Source: Nocardia brasiliensis IFM 10847
GTDB taxonomy: Bacteria; Actinomycetota; Actinomycetes; Mycobacteriales; Mycobacteriaceae
Direction of reading: 5' to 3'
DNA: 48,629 nucleotides
NCBI RefSeq assembly: GCF_000710915.1
Contig: NZ_BAUA01000081.1
Coordinates: 1-48,629 of the forward strand
Positions 37,995-45,914 of this stretch are shown piece by piece; the first letter of the stretch is position 1; each line of letters opens with the position of its first letter. The position numbers were made by a program, and so were the translations under genes. Under the pieces are notes generated by a model. That model saw only the letters and a program-made list of their open reading frames with translations. It did no database searches and was not told where the DNA came from.

Positions 37995-38657
37995 TCAGCC
38001 GACGGGCTCGACCTGCGAGGCGAGCCAGGGCTTCAGCACCCGCGAGGTGGTCTCGTGGATCTGGCGGTGCAGTCGCTCGCCGTCGTCCGCGCCGTTGATC
38101 GGCTGCTGGAACAACACCGTGAGCGCGCCGGACACCGCGCCGACGACGGCGCCGACCAGCGCGGCGGCCCCCACCTCGTCCAGTTCAGCGGGGAACGCGG
38201 CATGCAACTGTCGCGCGATCTCGCGCTGCGCCACCAACTGCGCGTGCGCGGCCCGGCCGCTCACCGACGGCACGGTGCGCGACACCTGCGCGCGCAACGC
38301 GGCGATCCGGGCACTGAGATCGTCGACGAGATGTTCGCCGGGATTGTCACCGGCCGCGCGTAACGCCCGGAGTAACACCTCGACGGGGCGCTCCCCTGGC
38401 CGGCGGCTGCCGATCGCGGCCACCGCGGCCCGCACCCGCTCGTCGGTCTCCGGGAAGAGCAGTTCTTCCTTGCTGGCGAAGTAGTTGAAGAAGGTGCGCG
38501 TACCCACCTCGGCCGCCGCCGCGATGTCGGCCACCGTCGTCTCGTCGTAGCCTCTGGACTCGAAAAGGTCTACGGCTGCCTCGAGCAGGGCACGGCGGGT
38601 ACGTTCGCGTTTGCGGTCACGGAGGGCGGATGGCGGCACGCGGGCACAGTACGGCAT
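37995..38657 (-). CDS. TetR/AcrR-family regulator
   Basis: Starting at the ATG at 38657, the protein has 220 residues; a GTG six codons later is an equal candidate. The HTH region reads RERTRRALLEAAVDLFESRGYDETTVADIAAAAEVGTRTFFNYFASKEELLF (the part up to FNYF is typical TetR). The ligand-binding half is Ala-rich and helical with a conserved-looking VGAVVGAVSGALTVLF near the end. The ligand and targets are unknown. Two direct repeats on the upstream side and a giant hairpin in the same gap are likely parts of its promoter region. It is convergent with TauE/SafE with no spacer. Confidence 0.92.
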   Translation of the reverse strand: MPYCARVPPSALRDRKRERTRRALLEAAVDLFESRGYDETTVADIAAAAEVGTRTFFNYFASKEELLFPETDERVRAAVAAIGSRRPGERPVEVLLRALRAAGDNPGEHLVDDLSARIAALRAQVSRTVPSVSGRAAHAQLVAQREIARQLHAAFPAELDEVGAAALVGAVVGAVSGALTVLFQQPINGADDGERLHRQIHETTSRVLKPWLASQVEPVG

Positions 38658-38711
38658 TTCGCGAGACAGACGTGGTATGTGCGGGTTTCGCGCGTGCCGT
38701 TCCGACTCCCC

Positions 38712-38743
38712 CACCTTTGACATTGCGCCCCTGCACCTTTGAC
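38712..38743 (-). promoter_or_regulatory. Direct repeats upstream of tetR, possible operator
   Basis: On the plus strand CACCTTTGAC occurs at 38712-38721 and 38734-38743, each followed by GCGCCCCT, with a 22-bp period. The array is 55 to 86 bases upstream of the TetR ATG, on the promoter side. The spacing fits two dimers on one face of the helix. Binding is inferred. Confidence 0.45.
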
Positions 38744-38775
38744 CGCGCCCCTACCGGGGCCCGAGCTGGACGAGC

Positions 38776-38836
38776 GATCACGAGGAACTGGGGGCGGCAT
38801 CGGGCGAGAGACCGCCGCCCCCAGTTCCTCGTGATC
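38776..38836. repeat. 23-bp perfect inverted repeat
   Basis: The arms at 38776-38798 and 38814-38836 are exact complements (GATCACGAGGAACTGGGGG plus four more bases) with a 15-base loop. It lies in the gap between two divergent genes, so it is not an ordinary gene-end terminator unless an unseen transcript ends there. Confidence 0.85.
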
Positions 38837-39152
38837 AATTGACCAGTGGGAGCCCACGTTCGGGGGACGCTTGGCGGCCGTCGGTCCGTCTGGTGCCGCG
38901 GCGCGAGTGCCCCGGTTCGCCGCGAACGCACGACGCCGGCCCGTGGCACGCCCATGGCAGGAACTGCGGTCGGTTCTGCGCCGTGCCGACTCGTGCGAAA
39001 CCGCACACCGCGGTAGCTGCTCCGGCAGCAAAGGGTCCGACCGGCGCAAGTGGTAGCGCGACGTCGGCCGTCGCGGATGGCTCCGGACTGGTTCGGCGCA
39101 GACAGTACGGGCCCGACAGTCTCGGGCAGCGCGGGGGTTCAGCCGTCGCAAA

Positions 39153-39283
39153 CAGCCCGAGCTCAGCCGTCGCGACAGCGCAGAAGGATTTGCGGCGCTG
39201 CTGGTCCCTGAGCTCAGACAGCCCGAACTCAGCCGCCACAGACAGCGCGGGGGATTTGCGGCGCTGCTGGTCCTGAGCTCGGA
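39153..39283. repeat. Two-copy 65/66-bp tandem repeat
   Basis: Unit 1 (39153-39218) and unit 2 (39219-39283) both start CAGCCCGA and both contain GGATTTGCGGCGCTGCTGGT near the end, followed by CCTGAGCTC. A partial third copy (CAGCGCGGGGGTTCAGCCG) precedes them. Identity is high in the second half of the unit and lower in the first. Confidence 0.75.
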
Positions 39284-39464
39284 CGTCGCAGGCGACACGG
39301 CTCGGGTGGGGTGATGGGGCATTCGCCAGAGTGGGAGCCGGTCGTGCTGTGCGGGTGAGGGTTTCAAGAGATGCGGACTGCGCGTGATGCATGGTTGCAG
39401 TCGGCGCATGTTTGCGCGGAGTGGCGTGGGGTGTGGTGGGGCGGGAGGGACTAGGTTGGGCTGG

Positions 39465-40994
39465 GTGAGCATCGCGACTTCCAAGGATGTGGACGCAGAG
39501 TTTCTCGATCTGCCGCTGACCGCGCTCGCCGACGCCGCGTTGGGGGCGGCGCGCGCAGCGGGCGCCGAGCATGCCGACCTGCGTGTGCACCGGCTGGTGA
39601 CGCAGACGATCCGGCTGCGCGACGGGCGCGTCGAGGCGATCACCGACAACATCGAACTCGGTTTCGCGGTCCGCGTGATCGTCGACGGCACGTGGGGTTT
39701 CGCCTCGCACGCCGCGCTGACCCCCGCGACCGCCGCCGAGGTGGCGCGCACCGCGGTGACGGTCGCGACGACGCTGCGCGCGTTGAACCGCGAACGGGTC
39801 GAACTCGCGGACGAACCGATCTACGACGACGTGCACTGGGTCTCCGCCTACGACGTGGACCCGTTCACCGTGCCGACCACCGAGAAGGTCGCACTGCTGC
39901 AGGACTATTCGGAACGCCTGTCCGGCGCCGACGGCGTCGACCACGTCACGGCGTACGTGTTGCAGGTGAAAGAGCAGACCTTCTACACCGACACCGCGGG
40001 CTCGAAGATCACCCAGCAGCGCGTCCGGCTGCATCCGCAGTTCGAGGCGACCACGGTCGATTCGGCGGCGGGCGTGTTCGAGACCATGCGCACGCTGGCG
40101 CCGCCGGTGGGGCGCGGCTGGGAGTACGTCACGGGCGCCGACGGCGCCTGGGACTGGTCGGACGAACTGGCCCGGATCCCGTCCTGGCTCGCCGAGAAGG
40201 TGAAGGCGCCGACCGTCACCCCCGGCCCGACCGATCTGGTGATCGACCCGACCAATCTGTGGCTGACCATCCACGAATCCATCGGCCACGCCACCGAGTA
40301 CGACCGCGCCATCGGCTACGAATCCGCTTACGCCGGAACCTCGTTCGCCACTCCGGACAAGCTCGGCACCCTGCAATACGGCACCCCGATCATGCACGTC
40401 ACCGGTGATCGCACCGAGCCGCACGGACTGGCCAGCATCGGCTACGACGACGAGGGCGTGGCCGGGCAGCGCTGGGATCTGGTGCGCGACGGCGTGCTCG
40501 TCGGCTACCAACTGGACCGCGTGTTCGCGCCGCGCCTCGGTCTGGACCGGTCCAACGGCTGCTCCTACGCGGATTCGGCGCATCACGTACCGATCCAGCG
40601 CATGGCCAACGTCTCGTTGCAGCCCGATCCCGACCATGACACCAGCACCGAGGAACTCATCTCCCGGGTGCGCGACGGCATCTACATCGTCGGCGACAAG
40701 TCGTGGTCGATCGACATGCAACGCTACAACTTCCAGTTCACCGGTCAGCGGTTCTTCCGCATTCGCGACGGCAAGCTGGACGGCCAGCTCCGCGACGTCG
40801 CCTACCAGGCCACCACCACCGACTTCTGGGGCGCGATGGAGGCGGTCGGCGGGCCGTCCACCTGGCGGCTCGGCGGCGCGTTCAACTGCGGCAAGGCCCA
40901 ACCCGGGCAGGTCGCCGCGGTCAGCCACGGCTGCCCGTCGGTGCTGGTGCGCGGCATCAACATTCTCAACACCCGGACGGAGGCGGGCCAGTGA
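39465..40994 (+). CDS. tldD: TldD-family metalloprotease subunit
   Basis: The GTG at 39465 gives 509 residues; a longer open frame upstream is repeat-region noise. The TldD zinc motif HExxxH is present in IHESIGHATEYDR near residue 270, with the following YESAYAGTSFATPDKLG, and the C-terminal region HGCPSVLVRGINILN. TldD and TldE form a heterodimeric protease chamber; E. coli TldD/E processes microcin B17 and CcdA. TldD carries the zinc and catalysis. The stop overlaps the tldE start by four bases (GTGA), so the pair is made in equal amounts. Substrates are unknown in Actinobacteria; peptide maturation or degradation is likely. Confidence 0.93.
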   Translation: MSIATSKDVDAEFLDLPLTALADAALGAARAAGAEHADLRVHRLVTQTIRLRDGRVEAITDNIELGFAVRVIVDGTWGFASHAALTPATAAEVARTAVTVATTLRALNRERVELADEPIYDDVHWVSAYDVDPFTVPTTEKVALLQDYSERLSGADGVDHVTAYVLQVKEQTFYTDTAGSKITQQRVRLHPQFEATTVDSAAGVFETMRTLAPPVGRGWEYVTGADGAWDWSDELARIPSWLAEKVKAPTVTPGPTDLVIDPTNLWLTIHESIGHATEYDRAIGYESAYAGTSFATPDKLGTLQYGTPIMHVTGDRTEPHGLASIGYDDEGVAGQRWDLVRDGVLVGYQLDRVFAPRLGLDRSNGCSYADSAHHVPIQRMANVSLQPDPDHDTSTEELISRVRDGIYIVGDKSWSIDMQRYNFQFTGQRFFRIRDGKLDGQLRDVAYQATTTDFWGAMEAVGGPSTWRLGGAFNCGKAQPGQVAAVSHGCPSVLVRGINILNTRTEAGQ

Positions 40995-42382
40995 GCCAGC
41001 AGACCATCATCGCCGCGGGCGAGGTCGTCGAGCGTGTGCTCGCCCTGTCCCGCGCCGACGAGGCCATGGTGATCGTCACCGACGCGCACGACGCGTCGCT
41101 GCGCTGGGCCGGTAATTCGATGACCACCAACGGATCGTCGAATTACCGTGACTGGGCGGTGATTTCGATCTTCCGCGACGGTCCGCGCGCCGCACGGGTC
41201 GGCACCATCGGGTCGACGAGTGTCGACCCGGCGGAGATCGAAGCGGTGGTGCGTCGCAGCGAGGAGGCGGCCCGGGCCGCCGCACCCGCAGAAGACGCTA
41301 TGCCGCTGCTGGATTCGGACCGACCGGCCGAGGGCTGGGCCGATCCGGCGGGCAGCACCGGCATCGAGGTGTTCACGGACCTGGCGCGGGGCCTCTCGGC
41401 TGGTTTCGACGGCAGCGATCGGTTGTACGGATTCGCGCACCACACGGTGCACACCACCTGGTTGGGCACCTCGACGGGGTTGCGCCGCCGGTTCACCCAG
41501 CCGACGGGTTCGGTGGAGATCAACGGAAAGCGTGGTGCGGGAACAGATCTCGCCAGCGCCTGGGCCGGTGTCGGCACCGCGGATTTCACCGATGTCGACG
41601 TCCCCGGCCTGCTGGCCGAATTGTCGCGCCGACTGGACTGGGCCGGACGCAAGGTCGAGCTGCCCGCTGGGCGCTACGAGACGCTGATGCCGCCGTCGAC
41701 GGTCGCGGACATGATGATCTATCTGCACTGGCAGATGGAGGGGCGCGGCGCACACGAGGGACACACCGCGTTCTCCCGCGCCGGCGGTACGCGAATCGGC
41801 GAGCGGCTCACCGATATTCCGCTGACGCTGTACTCCGATCCGAGTGCGGCAGGGCTGGAGTATCGGCCGTTCGTCGCGACTTCCGCGTCGTCGCAGGCGA
41901 TGTCGGTGTTCGACAACGGGTTGAGCGCCGAACGGGTGGACTGGATCCGGGACGGCGTCATCGAGTCGCTGGTCTATCCGCGTGCCACCGCCGCCGAATT
42001 CGGCACCACCGCAACCATTCCCGGCGGGAACCTGCTGCTCACCGGCGGTTCCGCCACGACCCTCGACGAGATGATCGCGCGCACCGAGCGTGGGCTGCTG
42101 CTCACCACCCTGTGGTACATCCGCGAGGTCGATCCGGCGAGCCTGCTGCTCACCGGCCTCACCCGGGACGGCGTCTACCTCGTCGAGAACGGCGAGGTCA
42201 CCGCCGCGGTCAACAACTTCCGCTTCAACGAGAGTCCACTCGACCTGCTCCGCCGAGTCACCGAGGCAGGCAGGACCGAAATCACCCTCCCCCGCGAGTG
42301 GAAGGACTGGTTCACCCGAACGGCGATGCCGCCCTTGCGCATTCCCGATTTCCACATGTCCTCGGTGAGTCAGGCGACGTAG
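40991..42382 (+). CDS. TldE/PmbA-family partner subunit
   Basis: The start is the GTG at 40991, inside the tldD stop, giving 463 residues; a longer upstream frame is a shadow of tldD. The sequence follows the TldE/PmbA pattern: an N-terminal substrate-binding region (DASLRWAGNSMTTNG), ELPAGRYETLMPPSTVADMMIYL, RPFVATSASSQAMSVFDNG, and the C-terminal block LLTTLWYIREVDP and TGLTRDGVYLVENGEV. It lacks the HExxxH of TldD, as expected for the non-catalytic partner. Its stop is 13 bases from the convergent PPOX stop. Confidence 0.92.
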   Translation: MSQQTIIAAGEVVERVLALSRADEAMVIVTDAHDASLRWAGNSMTTNGSSNYRDWAVISIFRDGPRAARVGTIGSTSVDPAEIEAVVRRSEEAARAAAPAEDAMPLLDSDRPAEGWADPAGSTGIEVFTDLARGLSAGFDGSDRLYGFAHHTVHTTWLGTSTGLRRRFTQPTGSVEINGKRGAGTDLASAWAGVGTADFTDVDVPGLLAELSRRLDWAGRKVELPAGRYETLMPPSTVADMMIYLHWQMEGRGAHEGHTAFSRAGGTRIGERLTDIPLTLYSDPSAAGLEYRPFVATSASSQAMSVFDNGLSAERVDWIRDGVIESLVYPRATAAEFGTTATIPGGNLLLTGGSATTLDEMIARTERGLLLTTLWYIREVDPASLLLTGLTRDGVYLVENGEVTAAVNNFRFNESPLDLLRRVTEAGRTEITLPREWKDWFTRTAMPPLRIPDFHMSSVSQAT

Positions 42383-42395
42383 GGCACCGCCGGGT

Positions 42396-42776
42396 TCAGG
42401 GGAACGTGATCTCGATCCCGACGGTGCCCTTCTTGCCGCGGCGCAGGTTGCTGCCGAGGATGGTGATCGGGCCCATCAACCAGTACTTGCGCATCAGGAG
42501 TTTGCGGACGCGCTCGGTGCCCTCGGGGTCGAGGACGCGTCCGGTGCCTTTGACGATCTCACCTCGCGTTTTCCCCGCGACGTTGCACGGCTGCACGGTG
42601 ACGTCCGGATTACGCCGGAGCCGCTTCACTTTCCAGCTGTCGGTCACCGTCCACACATAGAGTTTGTCCCCGTCGGCGACCGCCCACACCGCGGTGCCGA
42701 CGGGCGTGCCGTCCTTGCGGTACGTGGTCAGCAGTACGTATTCGGCCTTGCCGACAGCCCCCAGCGTGTTCGTCAT
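42396..42776 (-). CDS. PPOX-class F420-dependent protein, Rv2061 family (copy 1)
   Basis: This 126-residue split-barrel protein has the layout of the Rv2061/TIGR03666 group: YVLLTTYRKDGTPVGTAVWAVADGD, then WTVTDSWKVKRLRRNP (the phosphate-binding, F420-contact region) and GTGRVLDPEGTERVRKLLMRKYW. These use F420 or flavin to reduce small molecules; the natural substrate is unknown. It lies 25 bases downstream of the PadR gene in the same direction, so PadR probably controls it. A paralogue of the same length (126 residues) is 2.6 kb away. Confidence 0.88.
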   Translation of the reverse strand: MTNTLGAVGKAEYVLLTTYRKDGTPVGTAVWAVADGDKLYVWTVTDSWKVKRLRRNPDVTVQPCNVAGKTRGEIVKGTGRVLDPEGTERVRKLLMRKYWLMGPITILGSNLRRGKKGTVGIEITFP

Positions 42777-42801
42777 GAGGTGCAGCGTAATCCGATCAGG
42801 C

Positions 42802-43350
42802 TCAATCGGACATTCGGTACTCGCCCGCCTCGATCCTCTCCACCAGGCCGTCGGTCCACTGCGCCAGGTTGCCGAACACGCCGCTCCACAGTTCCAGCAG
42901 GTCGGTCGAGTGCGGCTGTTCGTAGCGGGTGGGAAAGTCGGGGATCATGGCGAGCAGGCCGGTGCGGACCTCTTCGCTGCGGCGGCGCTGTTCGCGCAGC
43001 TTCGCCAGCACGTGCGCCCGCGGCAGCGCGTCCATGAACGCGATACCCGCGCCGAGTTCCTCCATGTCGACGCTGACCAGCGCCTCGTCCATCAGTTTGC
43101 GGAATTCCGCCTCGCCCGCCTCGGTCAGCTGGAACAGCGTGCGACCCGGACCTTCACTGCTGCCCTCGGTGCCGAATGCGCTCAGCTTGCCTTCCTGCGT
43201 CAGCTGCTTCAGCGCGTGATAGATCGAGCCGGGTTTCACGTTCGTCCACGTTTCGGCGCGCCAGGACAGTAATTCGCGGCGCACGGCGTAGCCGTAGGTG
43301 GGCTGACGCAACCGCATCACCCCCAGCACCAACAGGCGCACGGCCGACAT
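42802..43350 (-). CDS. PadR-family transcriptional regulator
   Basis: This 182-residue protein has AAGGAGG six bases before its ATG. The N-terminal winged helix is typical of PadR: VRLLVLGVMRLRQPTYGYAVRREL, WTNVKPGSIYHALKQLTQEG and a wing ending GRTLFQLTEAGEAEFRKLM. The C-terminal half is a coiled-coil dimerisation region (LAKLREQRRRSEEVRTGLLAMIP). PadR proteins repress genes for phenolic acids, drug exporters or stress. The divergent VOC gene shares its promoter region, with two near-palindromes between them that are good operator candidates. It leads a two-gene operon with the PPOX protein. Confidence 0.94.
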   Translation of the reverse strand: MSAVRLLVLGVMRLRQPTYGYAVRRELLSWRAETWTNVKPGSIYHALKQLTQEGKLSAFGTEGSSEGPGRTLFQLTEAGEAEFRKLMDEALVSVDMEELGAGIAFMDALPRAHVLAKLREQRRRSEEVRTGLLAMIPDFPTRYEQPHSTDLLELWSGVFGNLAQWTDGLVERIEAGEYRMSD

Positions 43351-43382
43351 GGCGAACCTCCTTCAGATAGGAATTTCCCATA

Positions 43383-43444
43383 GTAGTCAAGTTTGACTTC
43401 CGCCGCTAAACGGCCCTAACCTGGGGTAGTCAAAATTGATTACC
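43383..43444. promoter_or_regulatory. Two palindromic operators in the PadR/VOC divergon
   Basis: GTAGTCAA-GT-TTGACTTC (43383-43400, 7 of 8 pairs) and GGTAGTCAA-AA-TTGATTACC (43425-43444, 8 of 9 pairs) share the half-site TAGTCAA with a 2-bp centre. Their centres are 43 bp apart, about four helical turns. Site 2 ends 16 bases before the VOC ATG and overlaps its likely promoter; site 1 lies 33 bases upstream of the PadR ATG. PadR is the natural candidate. Confidence 0.7.
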
Positions 43445-43460
43445 AAAGCTTGGAGGCCTG

Positions 43461-44180
43461 ATGGGCGACGCGGCTGTGCCAGTGATGTGGGGCGGCAACT
43501 CCGCCGAGACGCTCGAGTTCTATCGAACGCTCGGCTACCAGGTCACCTGGGAGCAACACACCCCGTACGTCTACTGCTCGGTGCAACGCAACGGCTACGA
43601 GCTGCACTTCTACCGCGACAAGAAGGACAAGCGGGAGGTCGGCGAAGCCGAGATGGGCTGCCTGGTCTGGGTGGACGAGGTGACCGACCTGCACGCGACC
43701 TTCAGCACCGCCCTGCGCGAGCACTACGGCCGGGTGCCCGCGCGCGGTGTGCCCCGGATCAGCCGGTTCCGGCCGGGGCAGACCCGGTTCACCGTCACCG
43801 ACCCCGGCGGCAACAGTGTCACCTACCTACAACGGGACGAGCCCGATTTCGAGTACGGCGGTTCGCGCGAACTCCAAGGGCTGCAAAGGATTCTGGACAA
43901 TGCCCGAATCCTGCGCTTCTCCAAGGAAGACGACGAGGCGGCGCGCAAGACCCTCGAAGCCGGCCTGCGCCGCTTCGGCGCGACAGCGTCGATCCTCGAC
44001 AAGGCCCACGCCCTGGCCGAACTCACCGAATTGGCGGTGGCCATGGAAGATCCGGCTCGCGCCGACGAACTACGCAAGGAGATAGCGGCACTCGACCTGT
44101 CCCCCGACGAACGCGCGGAAATCGCGACCCACCTGAAGATCGCCGACGACCTCGAAGAGTGGCTCGGCGCGCCGGAGTAG
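43461..44180 (+). CDS. VOC-family protein with helical C-terminal extension
   Basis: This 239-residue protein starts at an ATG with GGAGG four bases upstream. Residues 1-125 form one VOC domain: VPVMWGGNSAETLEFYRTLGYQV, ELHFYRDKKDK and FTVTDPGGNSVTYLQ. The rest is a charged, helical extension (about 110 residues) with TPR-like character, for example KTLEAGLRRFGATASILDKAHALAEL. Glyoxalase-like VOC proteins are common in resistance to fosfomycin, bleomycin and similar drugs, where they bind or modify the drug. With PadR beside it, a role in a drug or toxic-metabolite response is plausible, but the ligand is not known. Confidence 0.85.
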   Translation: MGDAAVPVMWGGNSAETLEFYRTLGYQVTWEQHTPYVYCSVQRNGYELHFYRDKKDKREVGEAEMGCLVWVDEVTDLHATFSTALREHYGRVPARGVPRISRFRPGQTRFTVTDPGGNSVTYLQRDEPDFEYGGSRELQGLQRILDNARILRFSKEDDEAARKTLEAGLRRFGATASILDKAHALAELTELAVAMEDPARADELRKEIAALDLSPDERAEIATHLKIADDLEEWLGAPE

Positions 44181-44189
44181 CCGCAGACG

Positions 44190-44214
44190 GGCGAGTGGCC
44201 CTGCGCCACTCGCC
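44190..44214. terminator. Bidirectional hairpin between VOC and map genes
   Basis: A perfect 10-bp stem (GGCGAGTGGC at 44190-44199 against 44205-44214) has a 5-base loop and lies between convergent stop codons, 10 and 21 bases away. No T tract is present. Confidence 0.7.
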
Positions 44215-44234
44215 ATGCAAACACCTTTCGCGAA

Positions 44235-44999
44235 CTACGCGGCGGTGAGCACCTGCGGACCGGACTCGGTGATCGCGACGGTGTGTTCGGAGTGGGCGGT
44301 GCGCGAACCGTCGGCCGAGCGCAGCGTCCAGCCGTCGGGATCGGTGACGATGCGGTCGGTGGTGCGGGCGAACCAGGGTTCGATGGCGATGACCAGGCCG
44401 GGCCGCAACCGATAGCCGCGACCCGCGCGTCCCTGATTGGCCACGTGCGGATCCTCGTGCATGGTGCGGCCGAGCCCGTGACCACCGAATTCCGTGTTCA
44501 CCGGATAGCCGTAGTCGCGCGCGACCGCGGAGATGGCGGCGGAGATGTCACCGACGTGTTTGCCGGGCAGCGCGACCGCGATCGCCGCGGCGAGCGCGTC
44601 CTCGGTGGCGCGAATCAACCGCAGGTCCGCCTCGTCCGCGGTGCCCACCACGATCGTCGTGGCCGCGTCGGCCACCCAGCCGTCGATGCCGACCGCGAGG
44701 TCCATGGTCAGCACGTCCCCGTCACGCAGCCGGTAGTCGAACGGAAGGCCGTGCAGCACAGCGTCGTTCACCGACAGGCAGACGGTGTTCCGGAACGGAC
44801 CGCGCCCGAACGAGGGCGCGTAGTCCCAGTAGCAGGACTGTGCGCCGCGCCGCCGGATCCGCTCGCGCACGTGGGCCTCCAGCTCGAGCAGGTTCACCCC
44901 GATCTCGGCCAGCACGCGCAACTCCGCGAGCACCTCGGCGACGAACTGCCCCGTCACGCGCATCCGGGCGATCTCGTCCGGCGTCTTCAGCTCCACCAT
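44235..44999 (-). CDS. map: Type I methionine aminopeptidase
   Basis: The ATG at 44999 (AAAGGGAA four bases upstream) gives 254 residues; the upstream frame runs through operator repeats and is not real. The five metal ligands of the pita-bread fold are present: Asp in TMDLAVGIDGW, Asp in VADAATTIV, His in GHGLGRTMHEDP, Glu in VIAIEPW and Glu in HSEHTVAI. A substrate His lies in VLHGLPFD. It removes initiator Met from new proteins and needs two metal ions. It lacks the N-terminal zinc-finger extension of longer Map forms. It diverges from a small XRE regulator with three palindromes between, so this copy is probably a regulated accessory Map rather than the housekeeping one. Confidence 0.95.
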   Translation of the reverse strand: MVELKTPDEIARMRVTGQFVAEVLAELRVLAEIGVNLLELEAHVRERIRRRGAQSCYWDYAPSFGRGPFRNTVCLSVNDAVLHGLPFDYRLRDGDVLTMDLAVGIDGWVADAATTIVVGTADEADLRLIRATEDALAAAIAVALPGKHVGDISAAISAVARDYGYPVNTEFGGHGLGRTMHEDPHVANQGRAGRGYRLRPGLVIAIEPWFARTTDRIVTDPDGWTLRSADGSRTAHSEHTVAITESGPQVLTAA

Positions 45000-45012
45000 G
45001 AGCTTCCCTTTC

Positions 45013-45082
45013 GGTATTAAAATACCAACCATGAACGGTATTTTAATACCACACAGCACGGGACTTGCGGTATTTAAATACC
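45013..45082. promoter_or_regulatory. Three 14-bp palindromes between map and the XRE gene
   Basis: GGTATTAAAATACC (45013-45026), GGTATTTTAATACC (45037-45050) and GGTATTTAAATACC (45069-45082) share arms GGTATT/AATACC around an AT core. Starts are 24 and 32 bp apart. The first lies just upstream of the map ribosome-binding site, the third 18 bases before the XRE start. They stand out in GC-rich DNA and are almost certainly operators, most simply for the adjacent XRE protein. Confidence 0.8.
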
Positions 45083-45100
45083 GACACTAGCCTGCTTCCC

Positions 45101-45364
45101 ATGGTCCGTCTCCCGTTGACTCCGGCTCAGATCGACGCAGGCCGCCGCCTCGGCGCCGCCCTGCGCGCCGCGCGCGCGGCGCGCGACCTCACCGAAGTCG
45201 CTCGGGCAGCAGGCATTTCACCGGAAACCCTGCGCAAGATCGAGACCGGCCGCCTCCCCTCCCCCGCCTTCGGCACCGTAGTCGCCTTGAGCATGGTCCT
45301 GGACCTGCCCCTGCAAGACCTCGCGGACACCTGGCGGGCGGCGGGTCTCGCCGAGTCGGCCTGA
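45101..45364 (+). CDS. Small XRE-family HTH regulator
   Basis: From the ATG at 45101 the protein has 87 residues; an earlier in-frame TTG at 45065 would place the start before the third operator. The HTH_31/XRE fold spans most of the protein: RRLGAALRAARAARDLTEVARAAGISPETLRKIE (read the core up to LRKIE) and TGRLPSPAFGTVVALSMVLDLPLQDL. There is no effector domain, so it may respond to protein partners or its own level. No ribosome-binding site is obvious. It diverges from map with three palindromes between, the expected arrangement for autoregulation and coordinate control of map. Confidence 0.88.
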   Translation: MVRLPLTPAQIDAGRRLGAALRAARAARDLTEVARAAGISPETLRKIETGRLPSPAFGTVVALSMVLDLPLQDLADTWRAAGLAESA

Positions 45365-45421
45365 GTCGACCAATCGGCGGCGGCGGGATGCCGGGGTGAG
45401 GACACCGCCGCGACCCGGCAA

Positions 45422-45802
45422 TCACGGGGTCTGCGCGACGACCAGGCCGACGGAACCGTCTGCTCCACGAAACAGCTTGTGCAACTTGATGACCAGGGTG
45501 CCGACGAGACCGTACTCGCGGGCGACGAGCTCGCGTACCCGCTGGGCGCCGCTGGCGTCGAGGATCGTGGCGGTGCCGGTGAACACCTCGTCACCCTTCG
45601 GCCGCCCCCGCGCATCCGAGATTTGCAGCGTTACTTCAGGATTGCGCCGAATACGCTTGACCTTCCACGTTTTCGGGTTCGTCCACACCACGATCCGATC
45701 GCCGTCCGGGGCGACCCACACCGGCGTGCCGACGGGCGTCCCGTCCTTCTTATAGGTGGTCAGTAGCGCGAACTTGCTCGCGCCCAGCTCATTCCAAGTC
45801 AT
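45422..45802 (-). CDS. PPOX-class F420-dependent protein, Rv2061 family (copy 2)
   Basis: This 126-residue protein parallels copy 1 segment for segment: FALLTTYKKDGTPVGTPVWVAPDGD, WTNPKTWKVKRIRRNPEVTLQ and GTATILDASGAQRVRELVAREYG. The start is the ATG at 45802; a longer open frame upstream has no support. It lies 112 bases downstream of the epoxide hydrolase gene on the same strand and may share its transcript. The catalytic cofactor is predicted to be F420 or flavin by family; the substrate is unknown. Confidence 0.88.
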   Translation of the reverse strand: MTWNELGASKFALLTTYKKDGTPVGTPVWVAPDGDRIVVWTNPKTWKVKRIRRNPEVTLQISDARGRPKGDEVFTGTATILDASGAQRVRELVAREYGLVGTLVIKLHKLFRGADGSVGLVVAQTP

Positions 45803-45914
45803 AGGGAAACCGTAGGTCGCCGGGCACAGCCGAACATCCGCTCCGCGACTCGCCCACACGTACGCGCTGCGACGTACGCGGGGCGGGGCGCACCCGCGCG
45901 CCCCGCCGACCGGT

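Larger units (their letters stand above)
38658..39464. other. 807-base intergenic region without a supportable gene
   Basis: This gap lies between the divergent TetR and tldD genes. Long open frames exist in several phases, but they are repetitive or Arg/Pro-rich and match no family. It holds a 22-bp direct repeat pair, the 23-bp hairpin and a 65-66-bp tandem repeat, plus many scattered copies of short pieces such as CAGCCGTCGC. Promoters for both flanking genes must be here but I cannot place them. Confidence 0.6.

Noticed and set aside
38839..39276. 145-codon plus-strand frame with repeated DLRRCWS
   Set aside because: The repeat comes from the DNA tandem repeat and is open in several frames; no start signal or homology is visible.
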